The position numbers and the translations under genes are program-made. A stretch of 64,000 nucleotides of DNA from Chloroflexota bacterium (lineage in GTDB: Bacteria > Chloroflexota > Dehalococcoidia > Lucifugimonadales > Lucifugimonadaceae). The first letter of the stretch is position 1. Each line of letters starts with the position of its first letter. This document shows, in pieces, positions 44,385-53,333 of this stretch. Below the pieces are notes generated by a model. It saw only the letters and a list, made by a program, of their open reading frames with translations, did not search any database and was not told the origin of the DNA. Location: NCBI GenBank assembly GCA_029262735.1, contig JAJCYY010000087.1, forward strand, positions 1-64,000, written 5' to 3'.

Positions 44385-45371
44385 ATGAACAGTCAACATG
44401 AGCAATACAGGCAAGCGGTAAAACCGCACAAGCTGCCAGTCAACTGGCGGCAACTGCTGGTGATCGCCATGGCCATTCTTGCGGTTGCTGCTGCGATACA
44501 GGTGAGTTCCGGAACTGGGCGCGACCGCCTACCTTCGCTGGGGGAAGTATTCCCGAGTCACCGCGAAGATTGGCGGCCGCGCTCGCTCTTTTCTATCGCA
44601 GACAGCCTGACTCGTCCAATGGCCGTTGCCATCTCTACTTCAGGCGAAATATTCGTGGCCGACGCCGATTGCAAGTGCATCAGGGTGTTCGGTCCAGACG
44701 GCATTCTCGCCTACTCAATTGAGGAGAACGGAGACCGCTTCGACGTTCCTGTCGGTCTTGCTTTCGACCGCAATGGCACTCTTTGGGTGTCCGACCTGGG
44801 CGCCGGGAAATTATTCAAGGTTAATGATCGCCGTGTGACTGGTGAATTCGACGGCCTCGGAGACTACGACGCGATCGGAACTCCAGCAGGCATTCTCATC
44901 TCCGGAGACACGCTTTTTGTGAACGATCTGGCCGTACATCGAGTCTTAAAGTTCGATCTCGCCCAACGCCGCTATCTCGATGACCTGGGAATCGATTCGG
45001 ACCACGATTTGCGATCGATGGCCTACCCAAACTGGTCAATGCCGCTACCAGGTGGTGACGTGCTGGTGTCCGATTCAAACAACAACAGGCTGATTCGATT
45101 CGACGCTGAATCGGGAACTCCTTCGCTATGGGGCGGCGAAATGCTTCTGCCTCGCGGCATTGCGATCGATGGAGAAAACCGAGTTCACATCACCGCGGCA
45201 TTGGGACGCCACGTGCAGACCATGACAACAGACGGCTCCTACGTGGGCACATACACCTCGTTCGTCGGCGGCGAGGATTTCCAAGTGCCGATATCTATAG
45301 CGATTGCCGAAAACAGAATATTTGTCACTGACCAGGCCACAGGACTACTGCATGTGGGGGAATGGAAATGA
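44385..45371 (+). CDS. NHL-repeat beta-propeller protein, module 2
   Basis: About 328 residues (ATG 44385, GGTGG six bases upstream; TTG 44346 would add 13). One N-terminal membrane helix (~24-43) precedes an NHL propeller: RPMAVAISTSGEIFVADAD, VPVGLAFDRNGTLWVSDLG, GDVLVSDSNNNRLIRFD, LPRGIAIDGENRVHI and VPISIAIAENRIFVTDQAT. Equivalent to the NHL protein of module 1 but clearly divergent. Its stop overlaps the next ATG by four bases. Confidence 0.85.
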   Translation: MNSQHEQYRQAVKPHKLPVNWRQLLVIAMAILAVAAAIQVSSGTGRDRLPSLGEVFPSHREDWRPRSLFSIADSLTRPMAVAISTSGEIFVADADCKCIRVFGPDGILAYSIEENGDRFDVPVGLAFDRNGTLWVSDLGAGKLFKVNDRRVTGEFDGLGDYDAIGTPAGILISGDTLFVNDLAVHRVLKFDLAQRRYLDDLGIDSDHDLRSMAYPNWSMPLPGGDVLVSDSNNNRLIRFDAESGTPSLWGGEMLLPRGIAIDGENRVHITAALGRHVQTMTTDGSYVGTYTSFVGGEDFQVPISIAIAENRIFVTDQATGLLHVGEWK

Positions 45372-46096
45372 AGATCTTAGCCGTTGACAAAACCACCATG
45401 GGTGGACTCGTTGTGATCGTCGTGATCGGTGCGATCGCACTTGTCGCGCTGCTCTCCAGGGCCGGAGGAGCGGACACATTAGCAACGTCGTCACTTCTCC
45501 CCGAAGCAGATCCCTCACAGCCTGTGACGCGCCAGGTAGGCGAAGACGATGGGTCACTCGAAGAGAATTCTGAAGTGGCTTCAGCTGCGAATGAGGCTCA
45601 GAGCCAGGATCCTGAACCAGCAACCGAAGGACAGGATGTGGCGCAGGTTGTCAGGGATCTTGAGACAAAGCTGGCCGAAACTCCAAACGATGTCGATGTG
45701 ATGATCGAGCTCGGAGCGCTCTACTTCGAGCTGCAGGTCTACCCGCGAGCAGCCGATCTTTTTTCAGCTGTTCTCGAGATCACTCCAGAGGATGCCGGTG
45801 TGCGGTCCGATCTGGCTTCTTCGTTCCTTTACCAGGGAATGATCAGGCTGGCGCGTAACGAATATCGCGCGGCTATCGAAACAGATCCGAAACTCACAGA
45901 CGCCTACTTCAACCTTGGAATTTCATATTCGCACAGCAGCCCGCAGGATATCGGTGCAGCCATCGATGCCTGGCAGCGTGTGATCGAGCTTGAACCTGAA
46001 TCCGATCTCGCGGTTGCGGCTCAAGGTTTCATTCAAGAGTACAGCGATGCAGACCAAGCTACAGACGAACAGGCGGGGTCCGCCACCGGTCCGTAA
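45368..46096 (+). CDS. membrane-anchored TPR protein, module 2
   Basis: 242 residues from ATG 45368, which overlaps the NHL stop (ATGA). GGGGGA lies about seven bases upstream. One membrane helix (~13-33) is followed by an acidic linker and TPR repeats (DVDVMIELGALYFELQVYPRA, VRSDLASSFLYQGMIRLARNEY, AYFNLGISYSHSSPQDIGAA). Equivalent to the TPR gene of module 1. The 3' end overlaps the next cytochrome gene by 53 bases. Confidence 0.85.
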   Translation: MKILAVDKTTMGGLVVIVVIGAIALVALLSRAGGADTLATSSLLPEADPSQPVTRQVGEDDGSLEENSEVASAANEAQSQDPEPATEGQDVAQVVRDLETKLAETPNDVDVMIELGALYFELQVYPRAADLFSAVLEITPEDAGVRSDLASSFLYQGMIRLARNEYRAAIETDPKLTDAYFNLGISYSHSSPQDIGAAIDAWQRVIELEPESDLAVAAQGFIQEYSDADQATDEQAGSATGP

Positions 46097-47975
46097 CCGG
46101 GCAGACTTCGCTGCCGCACTAGGAGACAACCTGGCCGCGGTGGTTCACTCGAACAAAGGGTTGCCATTACTGGCAGCCATTGCAATCAGTCTAGTTGCAG
46201 GACTGATTGCATTGCTGTGGCCGGAACCGGCAGCGGCCAATCATGGAACGCATCTGCTGCTGCTTGCCGATGCACCGACGAACATCGGGGCGGTTGAATA
46301 CAGCACGCTGTCAGAAACTTTACCAACCGCACCAGCATCAGCGGCGACCGCGGCAATCGGTGTGCGAGATATCGAGGTTGCGCTTACCGATGCGGGTGGC
46401 GTGGATGCGTTCGCATGGACTGCCGTTCCGGCAGGAGTCAACTGGGACATATCCGGGTCATGGCTGTTCCGGGCATATGTCAGGACAGAGTTCAGCGGCA
46501 GATTGTGGATTGCGGCGCGAGTCTATCGAATCTCCAGTTCAGGTATCCGAACGGAGATTATCTACACGCTGGATTCGACAAGATACGACACGACAACCGC
46601 ATACCAATTGATGCAGTGGACGGCCGCGATACCACCGGGCACGACGCTGAATTCCAGTGAGCACATTGGCATGGCGTTTTTCGTGACACCGGACGCAGAC
46701 GATCCCGGCCAGATCGCATACCTCGCGGTGGATGACACTGCAGCGCAATCCGATGTCGGTGCCGTGGCCAACGAGGTGGTGGTGATTCCGCCAACTCCGA
46801 CGCCAACTGTTCCTCCCGCAGCCAGCCCGACACCCGGTCCCCCTGCGCATAACTTCAAGTCGCCGTACACATCCAGCACATCTTCTTGTGCGGGCTGCCA
46901 TCGAGTGCACACCTCGCCGGCACCACAGGCATTGCAAGACGGTTGGCCGGAAGAGCAGACCTGTTTCGCGTGTCATGACGGTACCGGTGGTCCCGACATT
47001 TTCACCGAGTTTCAGCGTGTCTCGAGGATGCCGGTGCAGGCAACTGTCGGAATTCACTCGCTGAGCGAATGGCGCACCCAACAGAGTTCGGCGTTTTCAG
47101 GCGCGAACCGTCATGTCGAGTGCACTGACTGTCACAATCCGCACTATGCAGCAGCGGGCAACCACACTATTGGCAGTGCGTTCGCGTTCGGCCCGCAGCA
47201 GGGCGTCTGGGGCATCGAAACCGACTACTCGCTTGTTCTGCCACTCTCGCCTCCCGCGTTCACACCGGTGGACCGCGTAACTTTCCAGTACGAGCTGTGC
47301 CTGAAATGCCACTCATCCTGGGCCTATGGAGCTTCGCCTCCAATTACGCCCTCCGGTGGCTTTCCCCAGACAGATCAGTCCGCTGAGTTCAACCCGGCAA
47401 ACGCCTCGTATCACCCGATAACGGCGATAGGTAAGAACTCATTCATTCAGGGCGACGGCACGTCGTACGCCTCGTCGCTAATCAATGGCCTGACCCCAAC
47501 TTCGCGACTCGTGTGCTCCGACTGTCATGGCAGCAGCTCGCCGACGGCGCCGGCGGGTCCGCACGGTTCTGACAATGCGTTCATCTTGACGGGACCGTGG
47601 AGCAGGAATACCGGCACGTCTACGCCCAACGATCTCTGTTTCACATGCCATGACTACAACGTGTACGCCAACCCTGCCAACGATCGGGCTCCATGGGACG
47701 AACGAACCGGCTTTTCAGAACCTGATAGGAATTTGCACGCCATCATGGTCGGGGCAAGGAACAAGGCAAACAATGACGATCCCATCGTGTGTATGGACTG
47801 TCACGTCGCGATTCCTCATGGGTATGACCGGGACCATTTAATTGGATTCACCGGTGACGGGTTGCCGTACGTGGACCGGCCGTACGCCGAAGGACTGTCC
47901 ACCATAGATACGTGGCAGGCTTCTGGTGCGTGGACTTTCGACAGTTGCGGCACAGCCATGGACAGTTGCAAATGA
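46044..47975 (+). CDS. exported heptaheme cytochrome with paired CxxCH motifs, module 2
   Basis: 643 residues. A long cytoplasmic N-terminus (1-32) and a hydrophobic helix (~33-55, ending AAANH) look like an uncleaved or late-cleaved signal. Residues ~60-250 form a heme-free beta-sandwich-like domain, followed by a Pro/Thr linker (TPTPTVPPAASPTPG) and seven CxxCH motifs with Cys at 282, 307, 360, 419, 491, 532 and 583. The first two again make a doubled CXXCH unit (CAGCHRVH, CFACHDG). The C-terminus carries SCGTAMDSCK, two further cysteines. Start ATG 46044 is supported by AAGAG upstream. Its stop overlaps the resB-like start. Confidence 0.86.
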   Translation, partial: AMQTKLQTNRRGPPPVRNRADFAAALGDNLAAVVHSNKGLPLLAAIAISLVAGLIALLWPEPAAANHGTHLLLLADAPTNIGAVEYSTLSETLPTAPASAATAAIGVRDIEVALTDAGGVDAFAWTAVPAGVNWDISGSWLFRAYVRTEFSGRLWIAARVYRISSSGIRTEIIYTLDSTRYDTTTAYQLMQWTAAIPPGTTLNSSEHIGMAFFVTPDADDPGQIAYLAVDDTAAQSDVGAVANEVVVIPPTPTPTVPPAASPTPGPPAHNFKSPYTSSTSSCAGCHRVHTSPAPQALQDGWPEEQTCFACHDGTGGPDIFTEFQRVSRMPVQATVGIHSLSEWRTQQSSAFSGANRHVECTDCHNPHYAAAGNHTIGSAFAFGPQQGVWGIETDYSLVLPLSPPAFTPVDRVTFQYELCLKCHSSWAYGASPPITPSGGFPQTDQSAEFNPANASYHPITAIGKNSFIQGDGTSYASSLINGLTPTSRLVCSDCHGSSSPTAPAGPHGSDNAFILTGPWSRNTGTSTPNDLCFTCHDYNVYANPANDRAPWDERTGFSEPDRNLHAIMVGARNKANNDDPIVCMDCHVAIPHGYDRDHLIGFTGDGLPYVDRPYAEGLSTIDTWQASGAWTFDSCGTAMDSCK

Positions 47976-49342
47976 CTGCGTCGCACACGCATATCGAACT
48001 GACGCGGGTCACGGTTGCGAGAGCCGGGCGCGAACTCCGCAGGGGTGCTGAACTGTTAGTTCGGCTGTTGCGGCTTGTCACATCTCGCCGGGTTGTGATG
48101 GGGCTGATGATGGCGACGATTGCCGCAATATCACTGCAGCTTCTCGTACCTCAACACCGGAATGCTCTTCCGGGCGAATATGCCGCGTGGAATGCCCGCT
48201 ACGGCGAAGTCTCGAACGTACTGGTGCTCGCCGGAGTTGACCGCGTCACCAGTACACCATGGTTCCGGACCATCGTGTTACTTATGTCGGCGGCGATGAC
48301 TTTGAGTGGAATTCTGCGAGGCTGGCGGCTGATTAGCACAGGTCCTGCGGTCCACGGCCCGGTCCGATACAGGCAATGCCTGCCTGCAACTACCGATATG
48401 GCGACAATGGCCGAACGCCTACGCCAGAGCCGGTTTCGCGTCTTGGTTCTGGGAAGCACGATCAGCGCCCACCGCGGTGCTCTGGCGTCATGGGGTTCAA
48501 TCGCGTTTCACCTCGGAATCGTGGTCATCGTGGCCGGTTCGGTTGTCACCTCCCTGACTGCGTTCACTGGCTACGTAGAGCTTGCTCCAGGCCAGGCACT
48601 GATAAGTGGAGACGAAGCGGCGAGAGGCGCTGATTACATCGTCTCGAATTCCCGTTCCGAGCCAGAATTGGCGGTTCGCCTCGATAAAGTCGAGGTTGAA
48701 AGATGGCCTAACGGTGAAGCCAAACAGGTGCGAGCGTTAGTCACGGTGCTGGGGTCTGATGACACGGAGCGGATCCGGACTGTCACTCGAAACGGTCCAA
48801 TACACATTGCGGGTGCCGATTTTACTCTCGGCTCACCGATGGGCACTGCAGTCCGGTTCACCTACATCGACCAGAGTGGGGGTGCGACCAGCGGATACGT
48901 CAACCTCCCTGAGAGTCGGACGGATGCGGTGCCGTCCGTGGTCCGTGTGCCAGGGACTGAGTTCGACCTCACTGTCAGACACGCACCGGAATCGGAGCCG
49001 ATCGACAATGTGCGCGTGGAGTACACCGATGATGCCGGAGCCGTGGGCTCGCTCCTGCCCGGGCACGCGGTCTCCGTTGACGGAGGAGAGCTAGTGTTCG
49101 AGGCCGTAGAGACCTGGGCGATGTTTATGGTCAGCAAGGATCCAGGCTTTTCGGTGATGGTGGCGGGCGGAATAGTCGTTGTAGCAGGTCTCGCACTCGC
49201 ACTGTTCATTTCACCCGCGACTGTTACCGCTCGGAGGGACGCTGGAGTTGTTGTTGTTGAGCAGAGGTCCCGTCGGTTCGTGCCAAACCTGATTTCATCG
49301 GCGTTTGAGCCGCGGGATGGCCAAAAAGCCGGTGCGCCATGA
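47972..49342 (+). CDS. ResB-like cytochrome c maturation protein, copy 1
   Basis: 456 residues from ATG 47972 (ATGA overlap with the cytochrome). Hydrophobic helices are near 45-62, 95-115, 170-195 and at the C-terminus (about 395-420), with a large outside domain of ~200 residues between the last two: the ResB/Ccs1 layout. HRGALASWGSIAFHLGIVVIV holds a His likely to contact heme. ResB works with CcsA (system II) to carry heme across the membrane and join it to CxxCH. It is divergent and shorter than copy 2, perhaps specialised for the cytochromes next to it. Confidence 0.8.
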   Translation: MTASHTHIELTRVTVARAGRELRRGAELLVRLLRLVTSRRVVMGLMMATIAAISLQLLVPQHRNALPGEYAAWNARYGEVSNVLVLAGVDRVTSTPWFRTIVLLMSAAMTLSGILRGWRLISTGPAVHGPVRYRQCLPATTDMATMAERLRQSRFRVLVLGSTISAHRGALASWGSIAFHLGIVVIVAGSVVTSLTAFTGYVELAPGQALISGDEAARGADYIVSNSRSEPELAVRLDKVEVERWPNGEAKQVRALVTVLGSDDTERIRTVTRNGPIHIAGADFTLGSPMGTAVRFTYIDQSGGATSGYVNLPESRTDAVPSVVRVPGTEFDLTVRHAPESEPIDNVRVEYTDDAGAVGSLLPGHAVSVDGGELVFEAVETWAMFMVSKDPGFSVMVAGGIVVVAGLALALFISPATVTARRDAGVVVVEQRSRRFVPNLISSAFEPRDGQKAGAP

Positions 49343-50178
49343 TTGAGTTCGCAGACACCTTGTACTGGATTGTCGTACCTGTTCTCGGTCTCGCGCTGGT
49401 GCTCGAGATCGCCGGCCGCGTGCTGGATCGCAGAATTGACAGTCTCTCGACTTCGCTTGTATCTGTGGCACTCGTGCTCCTGACGGCGTCCATCGGGCTC
49501 AGGTGGATCGAAGTCGGTCACGGCCCGTACCTGGCAACCTATGAGGCTGCATCGTCATACGCATGGGTATTGCTGGCTGCTTTCCTGGCACTGCGAGCGC
49601 GCTATGGAGAGGTTCGGAATGCCGCACCTCTGGCGATTGCACCCGCGTTGCTGCTCCTTGGTTTGGGAGTGACGAGCGACGGTGGTCAGCAGTTCGCCTC
49701 TCCGGCCATGAACACAATCTGGTTGTGGATCCACGTGGGCTTCGCCAAGATGTCGCTAGCTTTGCTCGTGCTCGGCGGTGGTATTGCATTGCGCGGTGCT
49801 GGTGGGCTGCAGTTGCGTCAGCTCACTTTTGCAACGGCCAATGGCGGCACCAGCCATTCGCAAGATCTGGACGACCGACTCTATCCACTGAGCACACGCC
49901 TGATCAGCGCCGGATATTTTCTCCTGGCGATCGTCATCGGATCAGGCGCACTCTGGGCTCGCACTGCATGGGGCGCTTACTGGACATGGGACCCGATCGA
50001 GTCCTGGGCGTTGGCAACCTGGTTGATGTACGGAACGACTATCCATGCTCAGCGCATGTGGGACGTTTCCGCCAAAACGTGGGCCCGAATCAACGTTCTC
50101 ACTCTCGTTCTGAGTGCTCTGCTGTTCATCGGTCTCAGGTTCCTGAGCCTCAGCCCGCACTGGATCTATTCTGGCTAG
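49339..50178 (+). CDS. CcsA/CcmC-family heme-handling protein, copy 1
   Basis: 279 residues with about eight membrane helices. The heme-handling motif appears as AYWTWDPIESWALATWL, a variant of WGxxWxWDxxET in which ES replaces ET. Conserved His are at GHGPY (~56), at HVGFAKM (~132) and in TTIHAQRM. It pairs with the ResB-like protein upstream (4-base overlap) in a system II type synthase that delivers heme to apocytochromes outside the membrane. Confidence 0.87.
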   Translation: MIEFADTLYWIVVPVLGLALVLEIAGRVLDRRIDSLSTSLVSVALVLLTASIGLRWIEVGHGPYLATYEAASSYAWVLLAAFLALRARYGEVRNAAPLAIAPALLLLGLGVTSDGGQQFASPAMNTIWLWIHVGFAKMSLALLVLGGGIALRGAGGLQLRQLTFATANGGTSHSQDLDDRLYPLSTRLISAGYFLLAIVIGSGALWARTAWGAYWTWDPIESWALATWLMYGTTIHAQRMWDVSAKTWARINVLTLVLSALLFIGLRFLSLSPHWIYSG

Positions 50179-50371
50179 TTTCGAGCCCTGGTTACCGGTC
50201 ACATAAGTATGTGATCGGTGTCACGAATGAGGACTGATCATGCCATCGCATGACTCAAGTTCGTTTCTCTATTGATGTGCCCGAAGAGACCTGCAACTAG
50301 GTTGAATGTGGCTTACCTGAGTGCTGAGTAACAAATCAACGGTTCAGCACTCCGACTCGGGAGTGAAGGCC

Positions 50372-51823
50372 ATGGTCGGGCAAACGGTTCAAGACACCGA
50401 ATCTCGCAGGTTGAAACTGCCTGCAGTTGGGCCTGCCTCCGTCTGGCGGCTCTTCACCTCAGTCCGCCTGGCAGTAGTTCTCATTCTTCTGATTTCACTC
50501 GCAAGCCTCGGCGGCGTCCTGCTGGTTCAAGCACCGGCCGCACCCGAAGTCGATCCGACAGGATATGACCGCTGGCTGAGCCAGATACGAGACAAGTACG
50601 GGACGTTAACCGGCTTATTTGACTCTGTTGGGCTGTTCAGGGTGTTTACATCCTGGTGGTTCCAGTTGCTGCTGGCCCTACTCGCAATCAATACCGCAGT
50701 CTGCACGGTCGATAGATCGGGCAAGGTCGTGAAACGGTCGTTCGGGACACCTTCGGTTGAGATGCCTGAAAAGTTCTTCGTCAGAGCCGCACTCCGCTCT
50801 AGGATGATCGTTTCAGGCATCACCGAAGCTCAGTCAGACCAAATTGTTAAAGATAGTCTTCGCGGCTATCGGATCAAGAGAGCCGATTCGGATGGCAGGA
50901 CCAGCTTCTACGCAGACAGATGGCGCATGGCTCCGCTGGGGACACTCGTCCACCATGCTGCACTTGTCGGTCTCATCCTGGGATTCGCGGCTATGGCGCG
51001 CTGGGGGGATGACTTCACCCTGGTCGTAGCGGAAGGCGATATGGCGACGCTCGGTGCAGACAGCAACCTGGCGATCAGGCTGGAGACATTCACCGACGAG
51101 TACTACGTGAGCGGCCCTCCAAAGGACTACGTGAGCGACGTCGTCCTTTACGAAGACGGCGTAGAAATTCGGCGTAGTTCTGTAAGAGTCAACTCTCCTC
51201 TCGTCTATAAGGGCACGCGGCTTCACCAGTCATTTTTCGGAATCGCAGTTGAAGTCGCCATGAGGGACTCGTCAGGCCGGGTGATCGTTGAAGAGAGAGT
51301 CCCTCTTGCATGGCGAGTCGGTGAGAGGCCGTTTGGCTCTTTCGTAGTGCCATCAGAGCAGCTCGAGATTTACGTCATCGGCCCGGCGTCTACATTCATC
51401 GATGAAGCGATTCCTGCTGGCCAGGTTCGCGTCGAGGTGTATCAGCTGGGCAATGAGCAGCCCTATGCCCTTGGCAACGTAGCACAGGGCGAAACCACCG
51501 AACTTGGCGGGTTGAACTACGAGTTCCTTAGAGAGACCCAGTTCTCAGGTTTCCAGGTCGTTAGGAATCCGGCTCGGCCGTTGCTCTGGGGCGCCAGTAT
51601 CGCCTTCGTGGTTGGGCTGATCTGGGTTCTGTATCTCAAGCCCCGCCAACTCTGGGCACAACGAAAGAAGATCGGCGACAACACGTACGAGATTTCTTTT
51701 GGCGCTGCGAAGGGCAAGCGAAACCACTTCGAAGGTCCATTCAACGGTATAGCCCGCAGGTCCGAACGGCAGGCCCGTGCAATCGGGTCAATCCAGGAAT
51801 TTGATCCCAAGGAGATCTTGTGA
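50372..51823 (+). CDS. resB: ResB cytochrome c maturation protein, copy 2
   Basis: 483 residues. This is a standard ResB: SVWRLFTSVRLAVVLILLISLASLGGVL (TM1), WWFQLLLALLAINTAVCTVDR (TM2), a TM3 at LGTLVHHAALVGLILGFAAM with its His pair, a large external domain and TM4 near the C-terminus (LWGASIAFVVGLIWVLYL). ATG 50372 has GGGAG and GAAGG upstream; GTG 50321 is open but lacks a ribosome site. The stop overlaps ccsA by one base. Confidence 0.9.
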   Translation: MVGQTVQDTESRRLKLPAVGPASVWRLFTSVRLAVVLILLISLASLGGVLLVQAPAAPEVDPTGYDRWLSQIRDKYGTLTGLFDSVGLFRVFTSWWFQLLLALLAINTAVCTVDRSGKVVKRSFGTPSVEMPEKFFVRAALRSRMIVSGITEAQSDQIVKDSLRGYRIKRADSDGRTSFYADRWRMAPLGTLVHHAALVGLILGFAAMARWGDDFTLVVAEGDMATLGADSNLAIRLETFTDEYYVSGPPKDYVSDVVLYEDGVEIRRSSVRVNSPLVYKGTRLHQSFFGIAVEVAMRDSSGRVIVEERVPLAWRVGERPFGSFVVPSEQLEIYVIGPASTFIDEAIPAGQVRVEVYQLGNEQPYALGNVAQGETTELGGLNYEFLRETQFSGFQVVRNPARPLLWGASIAFVVGLIWVLYLKPRQLWAQRKKIGDNTYEISFGAAKGKRNHFEGPFNGIARRSERQARAIGSIQEFDPKEIL

Positions 51824-52704
51824 TGGAAAAGATGTCAACCTACCTATTTTCTGCCGGAACCCTGGCTCTCGCCGGAGCTCTGGTGGGATACCTCGCCGCC
51901 ACAGTGAGCCTCGTGATGTCATCGCAGACAGTGGTCGTCGGGCGGGGAGGTCTTCTCTCGCTGTCTCGAGTCACTCGGATCAAGGGTTGGCCGATGTCCG
52001 GCCGTGTCGGCTCGATGCTCGCATGGAACGCAGAGGTTTTCCTAGTCCTTGCGCTGATCACCAGGGCAGTTGCAGCAGGACGTGGGCCGTTCTCGAACAT
52101 GTACGAGTTCAGCATGGCGTTTGCAGCAGGCGTGCTCTTCGCCTACCTGGTGACCGAACGGCGCTACAAGCTCTACAGCCTGGGTCTCGTAGTGTTGCCG
52201 GTCGCGCTCGGAATGCTCTGGTACGCCACGACAATTCCCAGTGAGATTGAGCCGCTTGTTCCAGCCCTGCAGAACAACCTGCTGCTTACGCTACACGTTG
52301 CCGTGGCCATCCTTGCCTACGGTTTCTTTTCGGTCAGCTTCGGAGCGGCGGTCCTTTACCTGGTGCGCAGCTGGATGGGAGCCGGAGAAACCTCGCTCAG
52401 CGCACTTGACGATGCAGGCCACCGTTCGGCGCTTCTTGGATTCCCGGCAATGGCACTGGTAATCATCCTTGGATCGATTTGGGCTGAGCAGGCCTGGGGC
52501 CGTTGGTGGGGATGGGACCCGAAGGAAACCGCCTCTCTGATCACATTCTTCGTTTACGCAGGCTACCTGCACACTCGGGTGGTGCAAGGCTGGGCCGGAG
52601 CGAAATCGGCCGTGTTGTTACTCGTCGGGTTCGGCGCCGTTCTCTTCACCTACTTCGGCAATCTCTTCTTCAGTGGATTGCACGCCTACTCGGGAGTTGG
52701 GTAA
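51823..52704 (+). CDS. ccsA: CcsA/ResC cytochrome c maturation protein, copy 2
   Basis: 293 residues with about eight membrane helices. The tryptophan-rich heme motif WGRWWGWDPKETASLITF is canonical. Conserved His are in LLTLHVAVAILAYG, GYLHTRVV and near the end in SGLHAYS. ATG 51823 has AAGGAG eight bases upstream and overlaps the resB stop. With ResB it forms the system II cytochrome c synthase. Confidence 0.93.
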   Translation: MEKMSTYLFSAGTLALAGALVGYLAATVSLVMSSQTVVVGRGGLLSLSRVTRIKGWPMSGRVGSMLAWNAEVFLVLALITRAVAAGRGPFSNMYEFSMAFAAGVLFAYLVTERRYKLYSLGLVVLPVALGMLWYATTIPSEIEPLVPALQNNLLLTLHVAVAILAYGFFSVSFGAAVLYLVRSWMGAGETSLSALDDAGHRSALLGFPAMALVIILGSIWAEQAWGRWWGWDPKETASLITFFVYAGYLHTRVVQGWAGAKSAVLLLVGFGAVLFTYFGNLFFSGLHAYSGVG

Positions 52705-52708
52705 CCCA

Positions 52709-53278
52709 ATGAACGAAACACTGACCACTCCAAAAACAAAGGAATCTCGCTCGCAGACCGTCGTCGTGGGTGTGGTCGTCGGTGTAGTTGTGCTCATCGT
52801 AGTGGCTCTAATCGGGTTGCGGATGGGTGTGCATTCCTTCGGCGGCCTCGGCGACGGTCTGCGGGTCGGCGAACCGGCTCCTGAATTCGAGATTCCATCG
52901 CTCGACGGCAACAGTCTTGTTTCGCTTGATCAGATGGAAGGCAAGCCGGTGTGGCTCACTTTCTGGGCTAGCTGGTGTCCGCCGTGCAGAGTCGAAATGC
53001 CTGATCTCGATGAGTTGGTGAGTCCTGCGCACGGACAGGATTTTAACTACCTCGCCGTGTCATTTGGTGAAGATCCGCAACTGGTCAGGGAATACATGGC
53101 CAGGACGGGCTACGACCTCCCGGTCGGCGTAAACCCGACTTCGGAAGTAGCGATTAGCTACGGAGTTGTTGGCCTGCCAACGCACATATTCATTGACTCG
53201 GATGGTGTTGTCACAGACATCTATTCCGGAGTCTTGAAGCGCGGGCAGATCGACAAATTGACGGTCGATCTGTGGTGA
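52709..53278 (+). CDS. ResA/TlpA-type membrane thioredoxin
   Basis: 189 residues with an N-terminal membrane helix (~18-38) and a thioredoxin fold outside. The active site is WCPPC (Cys90, Cys93) in LTFWASWCPPCRVEMPDL, and GLPTHIFIDSDG gives the cis-Pro loop. ResA reduces the disulfide in apocytochrome CxxCH before heme attachment, and the position directly after ccsA (4-bp gap) supports that role. It completes the resB-ccsA-resA set of copy 2. Confidence 0.9.
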   Translation: MNETLTTPKTKESRSQTVVVGVVVGVVVLIVVALIGLRMGVHSFGGLGDGLRVGEPAPEFEIPSLDGNSLVSLDQMEGKPVWLTFWASWCPPCRVEMPDLDELVSPAHGQDFNYLAVSFGEDPQLVREYMARTGYDLPVGVNPTSEVAISYGVVGLPTHIFIDSDGVVTDIYSGVLKRGQIDKLTVDLW

Positions 53279-53333
53279 AAGATTCAAAGCTCGTGACCGG
53301 TAAAACGGCACGAAACGAATGAAGGAGATCGAG

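Noticed and set aside
42779-47975. Multiheme cytochromes as nitrite, hydroxylamine or hydrazine enzymes
   Set aside because: No CxxCK motif, no catalytic Tyr/His pattern and the wrong heme spacing for NrfA or HAO families.
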